DNA of 64,000 bases from NCBI GenBank assembly GCA_963777975.1, contig CAVZSO010000010.1, positions 1-64,000 of the forward strand. The letters are read 5' to 3'. Positions within the stretch are counted from its first letter, which is position 1. Each line of letters begins with the position of its first letter. The notes beneath the pieces were generated by a model. It had not been told where the DNA came from, searched no databases, and worked only from the letters and a program-made list of their open reading frames with translations. Source of the stretch: CSP1-4 sp963777975 (GTDB taxonomy: Bacteria > Chloroflexota > Limnocylindria > Limnocylindrales > CSP1-4). A program made the translations under genes and the position numbers. Shown here in pieces: positions 17,491-25,802 of the stretch.

Positions 17491-17969
17491 CGTTCGTCTC
17501 CCAGGAGGCCGCGAAGGCGCTCCTTGCTGCGCGACAGCCAGCTCGACACCGTGCCGGTGCGAACGCCGAGGATGGTCGCGATCTCGGCGTGGGTATAGCC
17601 ATCGAGGGTGCTGAGGACGATCGCCGCGCGCTGCTGCGGGTCAAGCTGCGCGAGCGCCGCCCAAAGGTCTGGATCGGACTGCATCGCCCACGTCGGCCCG
17701 CCCTCATCGGGCAGCGCCACGAGCCGGCGTCGTCGACGCAGCTCGTTGAACGCGAGGCGTAACCCGATGGTGTACAGCCAGCCTCGCGCGTCGCCGCCGT
17801 GAAAGCGCGATCGACGCTCAAGCGCCCGCGCGAATGCCGCCTGCGCTACGTCCTGGGCCTCATCGCCATCGTGCAGGACGAGGGTCAGCCGACGGACGAG
17901 CAGCGGGTAGGCGGCGACCAGCTCAGCCTCGAGGTCGACCTCGATCGGGACGACGCGGGTGAGATCCAT
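17487..17969 (-). CDS. ECF-type RNA polymerase sigma factor
   Basis: A 160-residue sigma-70 family protein with only regions 2 and 4. Region 2 includes D-E-A-Q-D-V-A-Q-A-A-F-A-R-A-L and the R-G-W-L-Y-T-I-G-L-R-L core-binding/-10 helix (~60-75); region 4 includes L-D-P-Q-Q-R-A-A-I-V-L and the helix-turn-helix H-A-E-I-A-T-I-L-G-V-R-T-G-T-V-S-S-W at ~128-146. A GAAGGAGGG Shine-Dalgarno lies three bases before the ATG. It is followed, overlapping by 4 bp, by the probable anti-sigma factor. The target regulon is unknown. Confidence 0.9.
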   Translation of the reverse strand: MDLTRVVPIEVDLEAELVAAYPLLVRRLTLVLHDGDEAQDVAQAAFARALERRSRFHGGDARGWLYTIGLRLAFNELRRRRRLVALPDEGGPTWAMQSDPDLWAALAQLDPQQRAAIVLSTLDGYTHAEIATILGVRTGTVSSWLSRSKERLRGLLGDER

Positions 17970-18038
17970 GCACCCTCCTTCGTCCGTACAACACGCGAGC
18001 GGTCCGAATCCTTGCGCCGCCGATGGGTGTCGGCGCGA

Positions 18039-19073
18039 TCAGCCGCGGCCGAGCACCAGGCGCGTGCCGTCGACGAGCGCGTGGAGCTTGGCTCGGGCTG
18101 CCCAGCGCGCGGTCTGGCTGAAGCCGCAGTCCGGGACAAGGGTCAGCCGCTCCGCCGGGACTCCGGCGGCGAGAACCTTGTCGATGCGCTCGGCGACGTC
18201 CTCGGCCGTCTCGAGGTAGTAGTTCTTGACGTCGACGACGCCGACGGCGAGGTCGCGATGCGGAGCGATCTCGGCCAGCAGGTCGAGCTCGGTCATCTCG
18301 CGGTTGGCATATTCCAGGACGAGCTCGTCGGCACGGAAGGCGAGCATCGACTCGAGCACCGGCCGATAGGTTCGCTTGGCCAGCGGCCGGCCCATGTAGT
18401 TGCCGAAACAGCAATGGACCGCCACGCGCAGGCCGCCGACACCGTCCAGCGCGGCATTGAGGAGGCCGGCGAAGTCGGCGTGCGCCTCGGGATGGATGGC
18501 CGGCGAGGGCTCGTCGATCTGGACGAAGTCGACGCCGGCGGCCGCCAGGGCGTGCAGCTCCGAGTTGAGGATGGGCACGAACGCCCACGCAGCCGCCAGC
18601 CGGTCGGGGTAGACCTGGCCAGGCCCGAAGGTCAGGCGCCCGGACAGGGTGAACGGCCCCGGGATGGTCATCTTGAGGGGCTTCGCCGTGTGCCCCCTGG
18701 CGTAGGCGTATTCGGCCACGACGCCCAGGCCGCTCGGCGCGGTGATCGGCTCGAGGACCTCGAAGCGATGCTGCTGATCGTGGCCGGTGGGACCGACCAG
18801 GCGCCCCGGCGGCAGCGGTCGGAGGCCTGTCAGACGACCGTAGAAGGCGGCCGTGAAGAAGCCAGCCCTGCGCATCTCGCCGTCGGTCAGGATGTCGATG
18901 CCGGCCACCTCCTGCTCGCGGATGGCGAGATCGACGGCGTCGTCGAGCAGCTCGGCGACGTCGGCCTCACCGATCTCTCCCCGCTCGGCGGCGGTCAGGC
19001 CGGCGAAGAGCCAGGACGGTCGAGCGTAGGAGCCCGCTGTGCTGGTCAGCAGGCCGCCGGGCGGTCGGTCCAC
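18039..19073 (-). CDS. Core-MetE (methionine synthase catalytic-domain protein)
   Basis: A 344-residue protein matching only the C-terminal, zinc-binding half of cobalamin-independent methionine synthase. D-G-E-M-R-R-A-G-F-F near 64 (substrate site), V-Q-I-D-E-P-S-P, the zinc ligands V-H-C-C-F-G-N-Y (H-x-C) and L-V-P-D-C-G-F-S (second Cys) are all present. Short MetE proteins of this kind in some Chloroflexota and archaea are reported to take methyl groups from methylcobalamin rather than methylfolate. It ends an apparent operon with the phosphotriesterase-like and SDR genes. A second, distinct core-MetE lies at 45103-46161; which one makes methionine is not decidable here. Confidence 0.8.
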   Translation of the reverse strand: MDRPPGGLLTSTAGSYARPSWLFAGLTAAERGEIGEADVAELLDDAVDLAIREQEVAGIDILTDGEMRRAGFFTAAFYGRLTGLRPLPPGRLVGPTGHDQQHRFEVLEPITAPSGLGVVAEYAYARGHTAKPLKMTIPGPFTLSGRLTFGPGQVYPDRLAAAWAFVPILNSELHALAAAGVDFVQIDEPSPAIHPEAHADFAGLLNAALDGVGGLRVAVHCCFGNYMGRPLAKRTYRPVLESMLAFRADELVLEYANREMTELDLLAEIAPHRDLAVGVVDVKNYYLETAEDVAERIDKVLAAGVPAERLTLVPDCGFSQTARWAARAKLHALVDGTRLVLGRG

Positions 19074-19106
19074 GTCAGGCCTCCGTGGTCAGTCGGGGTG
19101 GCTTGG

Positions 19107-20154
19107 CTAGCGGAGCGCCTTGAAGGCGAAGGCGCGGGCCGGATTGTCGACGAAGATCCGATGACGAGCCTCGGCGGTGATGCCGGCCGCGTCCATCATC
19201 GCGCTGAAGTCGCCGAGCAGGAAGGCCATGCCCGGGCGGCCGCCATACGCGCCCCAATAGCCCTGACGCGCGGCATCGAGGCCGAGCATGAGCTGGTCGC
19301 CGAAGCCGTCCTCGAGCATCCAGCCGAGCAAGCGTCAGCGTCCCGTTGTCGCCTCCCGACGGCCAGCGGAAGGCCTGGTCGTACTCGACGAAGGCGCCGG
19401 TCGCCAGGATCGCGCGGTGGTAGGCGCGGTCGACGACCTTGTCGGTGTGCGAGAGCGTCACGGCTGCAGCCGGGACCCCGGCGCCGGTCAGCAGCCGGAC
19501 CTGCTCGAGGGCCGCCGTGCCGTCGGTGCAGTGGGTCAGGATGGGCACGCCCGTCGCACGGTGCGCCGCTGCGGCGGCCTCGAAGACCCGAACGTCGCGA
19601 GGGCTCAACGTGCCGCCGCCGGCGACCTTGATGACGCCGGCGCGGTGTTGCGTCCGGATCGCCGTCGACGCGTGATCGTCGTTGGCGTCGATGCCATCGA
19701 CGACGTCGGCGATGAAGCGCTCGGCGAGCTCGTCGACCGGCAGGCTCTGGCTCCAGTGATCCTGGGCATAGAGCGTCTCGAGGTGGAGCCCGGTCGAGGC
19801 CACGACGTGCAGCTGGCTGCGCCCTGAGATCGTGGCGAGCTTGATGACGTTCCGTCCCATGTCGCAGGGCATGGCATCGATCACCGAACGCAGGCCCAGT
19901 CGGATCGCCGAGCCGACCTCCTCGACCGCCTTGTCGACGTCGGCGAGCAGGAAGTCGGGCGACAGTTCGACCATCGGTCCGCCATCGATGACGAGATGCT
20001 CGTGCGCGTAGGTCACGCCAAGGTCGGCGGAGGGGATGTCGCCGAGGACGGTGCGCACGAACGGTGCCACGAGCGCGGTCCGGGCCACGATGTCATGCCG
20101 CGGAGCCGACGACGAGGACGTCCAACGCGGGCGCAGGCCCCCATCAGTCGGCAT
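19107..20154 (-). CDS. Phosphotriesterase-family metal hydrolase, frameshift near 19330
   Basis: Binuclear TIM-barrel hydrolase of the phosphotriesterase/lactonase family. Y-A-H-E-H-L (HxH), V-I-K-V-A-G-G-G-T (the lysine expected to be carboxylated), I-L-T-H-C-T-D-G and L-S-H-T-D-K (metal histidines), and L-M-L-G-L-D-A-A-R after the frameshift (the C-terminal Asp) make a full active site. One base shift near 19330 joins the frames; restored length ~348. The ATG at 20154 overlaps the SDR gene by 11 bp; a GTG at 20088 closer to the conserved R-T-V-L-G-D-I is an alternative start. Many such enzymes are lactonases or act on phosphoesters; a catabolic role beside the branched-chain dehydrogenase is inferred. 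Confidence 0.8.
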
Positions 20155-20998
20155 CCCCGATCGCGTCGGGCCGAAGTGCCTGCGCGCCCAAGTCGCCCGG
20201 CTCGACCGCCGTCACCGACCAGCCGCCATCGACGGCCAGCAGCTGCCCGGTGACGCGCGACGCATCGTCGGAAAGGAGAAAGAGCGCCGCCTGCGCGACG
20301 TCGGTCGGGTCGAGGAAGCCGCCGGCGAGCGGTTGTTTCCGTCGTGCGAAGTCGACCGTGGCTGGATCCGTCGCGGCGCGCGCAGCCATCGGCGTCGACG
20401 TCAGGGCGGGTGCCAGCCCATTGACGCGGATCCCGCGCGGGGCGTAGTACGCAGCCGCGGTCCGCATCAGCGCGTTGACGGCACCTTTGGAGGCGGCGTA
20501 GGCGTGCGTCGCGAAGAGATCCGGGACGGGGTCGGTCGCCAGCACGCTGGACACCAGGACGGCGGCGCCCCGGGATGCCGTCGTGTCCGGCGCCTGCTCC
20601 AGCATCACCCGCAGGACAGCGGCGAGGACGAGCGCCTGGCTGCGTGCGTTGAGGGCCAGCGTCGCGTCCCAAGCCTCACCGGTCAGCGTGTGGACCGGGC
20701 CGTCGCCGAAACCGCGGCCGCTGCCACCGGCCACGGCCAGCAAGCCATCGATCCGCCCGAATGTCGCCCGGCAGGCGTCGACGGCGGCATCGGCCTGGGC
20801 CTCGTCGCTCAGATCGGCGATGGCGTAGGCCGCCTCGGCCCCGGTCGCCCGGAGTCGGTCGACCAGCTCGGCGCAGTGTGCCTCGGTCTTCGAGGTCACG
20901 AAGACACGCGCGCCCTCGGCGGCGAAGAGCATCGCTGCGGCGCCAGCGATGCCGGTCGAGCCGGTGATCAGGCAGGTCTTGCCGGCCAGCCGATCCAC
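20144..20998 (-). CDS. Short-chain dehydrogenase/reductase
   Basis: A 284-residue classical SDR. The nucleotide site is I-T-G-S-T-G-I-A-G (G-x3-G-x-G), the N-A-R motif (A-L-N-A-R-S) follows, then the catalytic Ser in V-L-V-S-S-V-L and Y-A-A-S-K-G (Y-x3-K). The C-terminus has the usual A-V-D-G-G-W. It starts with GTG at 20998, 24 bases after the E1-beta stop, and overlaps the downstream phosphotriesterase-like gene, so it is part of the lpd-E1-SDR-PTE-MetE operon. It may oxidise a hydroxyacyl or hydroxyacid intermediate; the substrate is unknown. Confidence 0.88.
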   Translation of the reverse strand: MDRLAGKTCLITGSTGIAGAAAMLFAAEGARVFVTSKTEAHCAELVDRLRATGAEAAYAIADLSDEAQADAAVDACRATFGRIDGLLAVAGGSGRGFGDGPVHTLTGEAWDATLALNARSQALVLAAVLRVMLEQAPDTTASRGAAVLVSSVLATDPVPDLFATHAYAASKGAVNALMRTAAAYYAPRGIRVNGLAPALTSTPMAARAATDPATVDFARRKQPLAGGFLDPTDVAQAALFLLSDDASRVTGQLLAVDGGWSVTAVEPGDLGAQALRPDAIGDAD

Positions 20999-21022
20999 GC
21001 TTCAGGCCACTGCCAGCGCGCG

Positions 21023-22006
21023 TCAGTACGCCGCGAGTTTCCGGATGGCGTCCGCGATCTTTTCGGGACTGACCATGAACCAGTCCTCGAGACGGTGGTT
21101 GTACGGGACACCAGGGACGTCGGGGCCGGCGACGCGGATGACCGGGCCATCGAGGTAGTCGAAGGCCTCCTCGGCGATGATCGCGGCGACCTCGGCCCCG
21201 TAGCCACCGAAGCGGTTGTCCTCGTAGACGATGACCACCTTGCCGGTCTTCTTGACCGACGACAGGACGGTCTCGCGATCGAGCGGCCGAAGCGTGCGCA
21301 GGTCGATGACTTCGGCGCTGATGCCCTCGCTGCCGACCAGCTCGGCGGCTTCCAGGCTGTAGTGGGCCATCAGGCCATACGCGATGACGGTCACGTGATC
21401 GCCGGCGCGGGTCACCTGCGCCCGCCCGAGCGGGACCACGTAGTCGGTGTCGGGCACCTCGCCGCGCACGGAGCGATAGAGCTTCTTGTGCTCGAAGAAG
21501 AGGACCGGGTCGGGGTCGCGGATGCTGCTTCGCAGCAGGCCGCGGGCGTCGTACGGCGTCGACGGCACGACGATCTTGAGGCCGGGCACGTGGGCGAAGA
21601 AGGCCTCGATCGACTGGCTGTGATAGAGCGCCCCATGGACGCCGCCACCATAGGGAGTCCGGATCGTGATGGGGCAGCCGAAGGTGCCGTTGGACCGATA
21701 GCGCAGGCGCGCCGCCTCGCTCACGATCTGATTGAAGGCCGGGAAGATGAAGTCGGCGAACTGGATCTCCGGCACCGGCCGCAGGCCGTTGACGGCGGCG
21801 CCGATCGACGCCCCGACGATGAGTGACTCGCTCAACGGCGTGTCCATGACGCGATCGCCGCCGAACTCCCCGAAGAGCCCGTCGGTGGCCAGGAAGACGC
21901 CGCCCTTGCGACCAACGTCCTCGCCCAGGATGATCATCGTCTCGTCGCGACGCATCTCGTCGGCGAGCGTCTCGCGGATGGTCTCGACCAGCGTCCGGAT
22001 GGCCAT
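21023..22006 (-). CDS. 2-oxoisovalerate dehydrogenase-type E1 beta subunit
   Basis: The beta subunit of the thiamine-diphosphate-dependent E1 that decarboxylates branched-chain 2-oxoacids. I-I-L-G-E-D-V-G-R-K-G-G-V-F (the E in the ThDP-activating position), D-T-P-L-S-E, Q-F-A-D-F-I-F-P-A and R-T-P-Y-G-G-G-V-H-G-A-L-Y-H-S-Q are characteristic. Length 327 is standard. ATG at 22006, seven bases after the E1-alpha stop. It forms an alpha2beta2 complex with the product of the preceding gene. Confidence 0.92.
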   Translation of the reverse strand: MAIRTLVETIRETLADEMRRDETMIILGEDVGRKGGVFLATDGLFGEFGGDRVMDTPLSESLIVGASIGAAVNGLRPVPEIQFADFIFPAFNQIVSEAARLRYRSNGTFGCPITIRTPYGGGVHGALYHSQSIEAFFAHVPGLKIVVPSTPYDARGLLRSSIRDPDPVLFFEHKKLYRSVRGEVPDTDYVVPLGRAQVTRAGDHVTVIAYGLMAHYSLEAAELVGSEGISAEVIDLRTLRPLDRETVLSSVKKTGKVVIVYEDNRFGGYGAEVAAIIAEEAFDYLDGPVIRVAGPDVPGVPYNHRLEDWFMVSPEKIADAIRKLAAY

Positions 22007-22013
22007 CGTCGGC

Positions 22014-23033
22014 TCAGCCTTCCGGCTCGAAGTAGACGTGGCGCTCGGCGGTGGCGGGGTCGGGCTCGGGCTGGGCCTCGGCCCAGTCGGTGGCATCCTC
22101 GACGACCGCTTTGATGTCCTCGGCCATCCGCGCCTCGATCTCGTCATCGAGGATCTTGTCGTCCCGCAGCTCGCCACGGAAGCGTGGCAGCGGATCGTGC
22201 TGGAGGCCCTCCTCGAGGTCCTCGGCGCTGCGGTATTTCGTCTGCTGGTCGTCCGAGGAGTGTGCCGTGAGCCTGGTGACCTTGGCTTCGATGAGCGTCG
22301 GCCCATCTCCGCGTCGGGCCCGGGCGATCGCCTCGCGGCCGGCGCGGAAGCAACCCAGGACGTCGGCGCCGTCGACGATGACGCCGGGCATGTCGTAGCC
22401 GGCCGCGCGAGAGGCGATGTCCTCGACGGCACTCTGCATCTTGGCCGGCACGCTGATGGCATAGCCGTTGTTCTCGACGACCACGATGACAGGCAGCTTG
22501 TGGATGCCGGCGAAGTTGAGGCCCTCGTGGAAGTCGCCCTGGTTGCTGGCACCCTCGCCGAGCTCGGTCACGGCGACCTGGTCGGTGCCCCGGATCTTGG
22601 CCGCCAGCGCGATGCCGACGGCATGCAGCACCTGGGTCGCGACCGGCGACGACTGGGACATGATGTTGTGCTGGGCGCCGCCGTAGTGCCCTGGCATCTG
22701 ACGGCCGGCTGAGCTGGGATCGATGGCGCGGGCGAACTGGGCGAGCATGATCTCGCGCGGCGTCATGCCGAAGGTCAGGCAGGCCGCCACCGAGCGGTAG
22801 TACGGGACCATCCAGTCGTGGCCGTGCCGCAGGTCGCTGAAGAGCCCGACCTGCGCACCCTCGTGGCCCTGGCCGGAGATGACGAAGGGCACCTTGCCCG
22901 CTCGATTGAGGATCCACATGCGCTCGTCGAGCGCGCGCGTCAGCCAGATCAGGCGGTACATCTCGAGCAGACGCTCGGGCGACAGCCCGACATCCTCGCC
23001 GAGTCGTGCCTTGGCGGCGGTACGGCTGCTCAT
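22014..23033 (-). CDS. 2-oxoisovalerate dehydrogenase-type E1 alpha subunit
   Basis: The alpha subunit binds thiamine diphosphate: the G-E-G-A-S-N-Q-G-D-F-H-E-G-L-N motif (G-D-G-x~25-N-N type, here with E-N-N-G-Y-A-I-S downstream) is complete. G-Q-G-H-E-G-A-Q-V-G, G-R-Q-M-P-G-H-Y-G and the phosphorylation-loop-like A-H-S-S-D-D-Q-Q-T-K-Y-R are typical of branched-chain rather than pyruvate E1. Length 339 from ATG 23033. The gene follows lpd by 41 bases and precedes E1-beta by 7, giving the order lpd-E1a-E1b. The E2 component is encoded 5 kb away with lipA. Confidence 0.92.
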   Translation of the reverse strand: MSSRTAAKARLGEDVGLSPERLLEMYRLIWLTRALDERMWILNRAGKVPFVISGQGHEGAQVGLFSDLRHGHDWMVPYYRSVAACLTFGMTPREIMLAQFARAIDPSSAGRQMPGHYGGAQHNIMSQSSPVATQVLHAVGIALAAKIRGTDQVAVTELGEGASNQGDFHEGLNFAGIHKLPVIVVVENNGYAISVPAKMQSAVEDIASRAAGYDMPGVIVDGADVLGCFRAGREAIARARRGDGPTLIEAKVTRLTAHSSDDQQTKYRSAEDLEEGLQHDPLPRFRGELRDDKILDDEIEARMAEDIKAVVEDATDWAEAQPEPDPATAERHVYFEPEG

Positions 23034-23074
23034 GAGCTCAGGCGCCAGGGCTCTTGGGCTGGATGGTTCCGTGC

Positions 23075-24518
23075 TCAGACATTGATCGCCCGACCTTCGA
23101 TGTTCATGGCGGCCTCGCCGAGCGCCTCGGAGAGCGTCGGGTGCGGATGGACGGCTGCCCCAAGCTCCCAGGCGGTCGCCTCGAGCAGCATCGCAGCGCT
23201 GGCTTCGGCGATGAGGTCGGTGACGTGCGGCCCGACGAGGTGGACGCCGATGACCTCGTCGGTCTCCTTGTCGGCGATGACCTTGGCGAAGCCTTCGTAC
23301 TCGCCACCGATGAGCGCCTTGCCGTTGGCGATCCAGGGGAACTTGCCGGTCTTGAAGGCGATGCCGTCGCGCTCGCACTCGGCCTCGCTACGCCCGATGC
23401 TGGCGATCTGCGGCCGGCAATAGGTGCCGCGCGGCATCTTCAGGTAGTCGACCGGCTCCGCCTCTGCGCCGACGATCGACGCCACCGCAGCCAAGCCCTC
23501 ATGACCTGCCACGTGCGCGAGCCAGAGGCCACCGATGATGTCGCCGATGGCATACAGATGTGGTTCAGCCGTACGCATCGTCTTTGGATCGACGAGGACG
23601 ACGCCGCGGTCGACCTTGGCGCGCGTGGTCTCCAAGCCGACGTCTTCGATGTTGGCCGCGCGCCCGGTCGCGACCAGCATCTGATCGGCCTTCAGCTCAG
23701 TCGGCTCCTTGCCTTCTGGGCCGACCATGAGCGCTACGCCACCGCCCGCAGCCTTGCCCGTCTTGACCGCCTTCACGTCGAAGCGAGCATCCGGTGATGA
23801 TGTCGATGCCACGGCGCTTGAAGGCGCGTTCCAGCTCGACGGACACCTCGCGGTCCTCGAGCGGCACGAGGTTCGGCAGATACTCGAGGACCGTGACCTT
23901 GGCACCCATGTCCGCGTAGAAGCTGGCGAATTCGACGCCGACGGCCCCGCCGCCGACGACGATGAGGCTCGTCGGAAGGCTGGTCGACGCCAGGATGTCG
24001 TCGCTCGTGACGATGAACGTGCCGTCCGGCTCGAGGCCGGGCAGCGACTTGACCCGGCTCCCCGTGGCCAGGATCGTGTCGGTCGCGTCGAGGGTCCGGT
24101 GGCCCGCGGCGGAGCCGTCGTCGTTGACGAGGTCGACCTCGACCTTCTTGCCCCCGTTCAGCGTGCCCCGCCCGCGGATGAACTCGACCTGGTTCTTCTT
24201 GACCAGGCTCATCAGCCCCTTGGTCAGGCGGTCGACGACGCCATCACGGCGCTTGGCGATGACCGCGAAGTCGACCGATGTCTCGCCGGTCGTGATGCCG
24301 AAGTCCTTGGCCTTCTTGACCCGGGCGTAGAGGTCGGCCGACTCGAGCATCGCCTTGGTCGGGATGCAGCCAACGTGCAGGCAGGTGCCGCCGATCTTGT
24401 GGGCGTCGACGAGGGCGACCTTGAGGCCCAGCTGCCCGGCTCGGAAGGCCGCCGTATAGCCGCCGGTCCCGGCGCCGAGGACGACCAGGTCGAAGCTGTT
24501 CGACGATCCGACGGCCAC
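23075..24518 (-). CDS. lpdA: Dihydrolipoyl dehydrogenase (E3), one frameshift at ~23790
   Basis: FAD disulfide oxidoreductase that reoxidises dihydrolipoyl-E2 with NAD. N-terminal L-V-V-L-G-A-G-T-G-G-Y (FAD), the redox disulfide G-G-T-C-L-H-V-G-C-I-P-T-K, the NAD site I-V-V-G-G-G-A-V-G-V-E, the A-I-G-D FAD motif and the C-terminal H-P-H-P-T-L-S-E (catalytic His-Glu) are all present. At 23790 one extra base breaks the frame: removing it gives continuous I-I-T-G-A-R-F-D-V-K. Restored length ~480. The start is GTG at 24518, immediately after a 21-codon leaderless ORF in the same frame. First full-length gene of a six-gene operon. Confidence 0.93.
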
Positions 24519-24521
24519 GGT

Positions 24522-24587
24522 TCAGCGGGCTCCGATCACGATGGGTTCGGGGCGGCGGCCGAGGACCTCGACAGCGCGGCGAATCAC
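24522..24587 (-). CDS. Leaderless 21-codon upstream ORF (possible leader peptide of lpd)
   Basis: GTG at 24587 lies exactly 6 bases after a TACCAT -10 box (24594-24599) that has TTGCGG 17 bases upstream (24617-24622). The frame encodes V-I-R-R-A-V-E-V-L-G and R-R-P-E-P-I-V-I-G-A-R, then TGA at 24522, followed after one codon by the lpd GTG in the same frame. If transcription starts at the GTG, ribosomes would translate this peptide first and reach lpd by reinitiation. It could instead be a 5' UTR of an lpd mRNA with no peptide function. Not long enough to judge by homology. Confidence 0.4.
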   Translation of the reverse strand: MIRRAVEVLGRRPEPIVIGAR

Positions 24588-24593
24588 GTGTCG

Positions 24594-24622
24594 ATGGTAG
24601 GGGCGCCAGCGCACACCCGCAA
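24594..24622 (-). promoter_or_regulatory. Promoter of the lpd-bkd operon
   Basis: TTGCGG (24617-24622), 17-base spacer, TACCAT (24594-24599), then CGACAC and GTG at 24587. One of the few -35/-10 pairs with both hexamers recognisable here. Confidence 0.55.
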
Positions 24623-24667
24623 CCGGAACGGGTCGCTGGCGGACCCTTGACGCCAGTGATAGCGTTT

Positions 24668-24695
24668 CGTAACCGGTTTCATGTAACCGGTTACA
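24668..24695 (+). promoter_or_regulatory. Tandem LacI-type operators upstream of the LacI gene
   Basis: Two adjacent 14-bp units, CGTAACCGGTTTCA (24668-24681) and TGTAACCGGTTACA (24682-24695, a perfect palindrome with central CG). The LacI reader is encoded 16 bases further on. TTGACG at 24647-24652 would place a -10 region inside the first unit, so binding should block this promoter; autoregulation is inferred. Confidence 0.75.
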
Positions 24696-24710
24696 GCCAG
24701 CTGGAGAGCC

Positions 24711-25746
24711 GTGGCAAGGAAGGCTGTCACCATCCGCGATGTGGCCAGGCAGGCCGGCGTCAGCGTGGCGACGGCGTCGCGAGCGCTGAACGGAAGCCTG
24801 GCTGTCAACGCCAAGACCCGAGACCGCGTCCTGACTGTCGTGGACGAGCTGGGATTTACCCCCAGCCCAGCCGCCCGCCGCCTGAGTCTTGGTCGGACGC
24901 TGACGGTCGGGGTCGTCATCTCCTTCCTGACACGACCCCAGGCCGCGGAACGGCTCCGAGGCGTCGATGCCGTCCTGGCGGACAGCGAGTTCGACCTCGT
25001 CATCTACAACGTCGAGTCGGTCCAGAAGCGGGACCACTATTTCGCCACCCTGACGCGATGCGCACCGGACGGACGGACTGCTCGTCATCTCGTTGCCCCC
25101 CTCGGCGGGAGCCGTTGAGGCCCTGCGGACAGCGCCGGTCCCGGTCGTCTTCATCGATGTCCACACGTCGTCGATCGCGGCGATGCACAGGGTCATCGGT
25201 GACGACGCCGCGGGCGGGGCGTTGGCCGCCCGCCATCTGCTGGAGCTCGGGCACCGGTCCATCGGGTTCATCGGCGACGCCGAGGAGGATCCGTTCGGGT
25301 TCACCTCCAGCCGCGATCGTCACTCCGGTATGGCCGACGAGCTGTCCACGGCGGGAGTGACCATCGCGCCGAACTGGATGGGGCTCGGGGCGCACGGACG
25401 CTACGAAGCTCGCGAGCGCGCCCGCCAGATGCTCGTGACAGACGATCGGCCGACGGCGATCCTCGCGGCCAGCGACACGCAGGCCCTCGGCGTCGTCGCC
25501 GCCGCGCGAGAGCTCAGCCTGCATGTCCCTGACGACCTTTCGGTCATCGGCTACGACGACATCGAGGCCGCGGACTACGTCGGCCTGACGACCGTGCGCC
25601 AGCAGCTGTTCGACTCCGGGCGCCGAGGCGCACAACTCCTCCTCGGCGAGATCGAGCACCGCTCCGCGCAACCCGTGGTCGCTCGCCTTGCGCCTGAGCT
25701 GGTGGTTCGAGCGACCACGGCGCCTCCGAAGGCGGGCCGTGGATGA
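24711..25746 (+). CDS. LacI-family transcriptional regulator, frameshift near 25065
   Basis: Sugar-responsive repressor. N-terminal helix-turn-helix T-I-R-D-V-A-R-Q-A-G-V-S-V-A-T-A-S-R-A-L-N (residues ~7-27, shown in two overlapping halves of the classic LacI motif) with hinge helix P-S-P-A-A-R-R-L. The ligand domain continues after a shift near 25065 as G-L-L-V-I-S-L-P-P-S, with V-F-I-D-V, H-R-S-I-G-F-I-G-D and a C-terminal Y-D-D-I-E-A-A-D-Y element. Restored length ~344 residues, standard. GTG start with a GGAGAG ribosome-binding site. Placed directly upstream of the ABC/sucrose-phosphorylase operon it presumably controls; the effector sugar is unknown. Confidence 0.88.
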
Positions 25747-25802
25747 GGACGGCGAAGTCAGCCCCAGGGGTAGGAGTCAGGTAGAACTGCGGAGGAGGAT
25801 CG

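Noticed and set aside
17799..19631. 610-codon open frame on the plus strand
   Set aside because: Antisense to the sigma-factor and core-MetE genes. Composition is Arg/Asp/Val-rich shadow coding typical of GC-rich DNA; no family motif.
20036..21826. 596-codon open frame on the plus strand
   Set aside because: Antisense to PTE, SDR and E1-beta, all with full motifs. Shadow frame.
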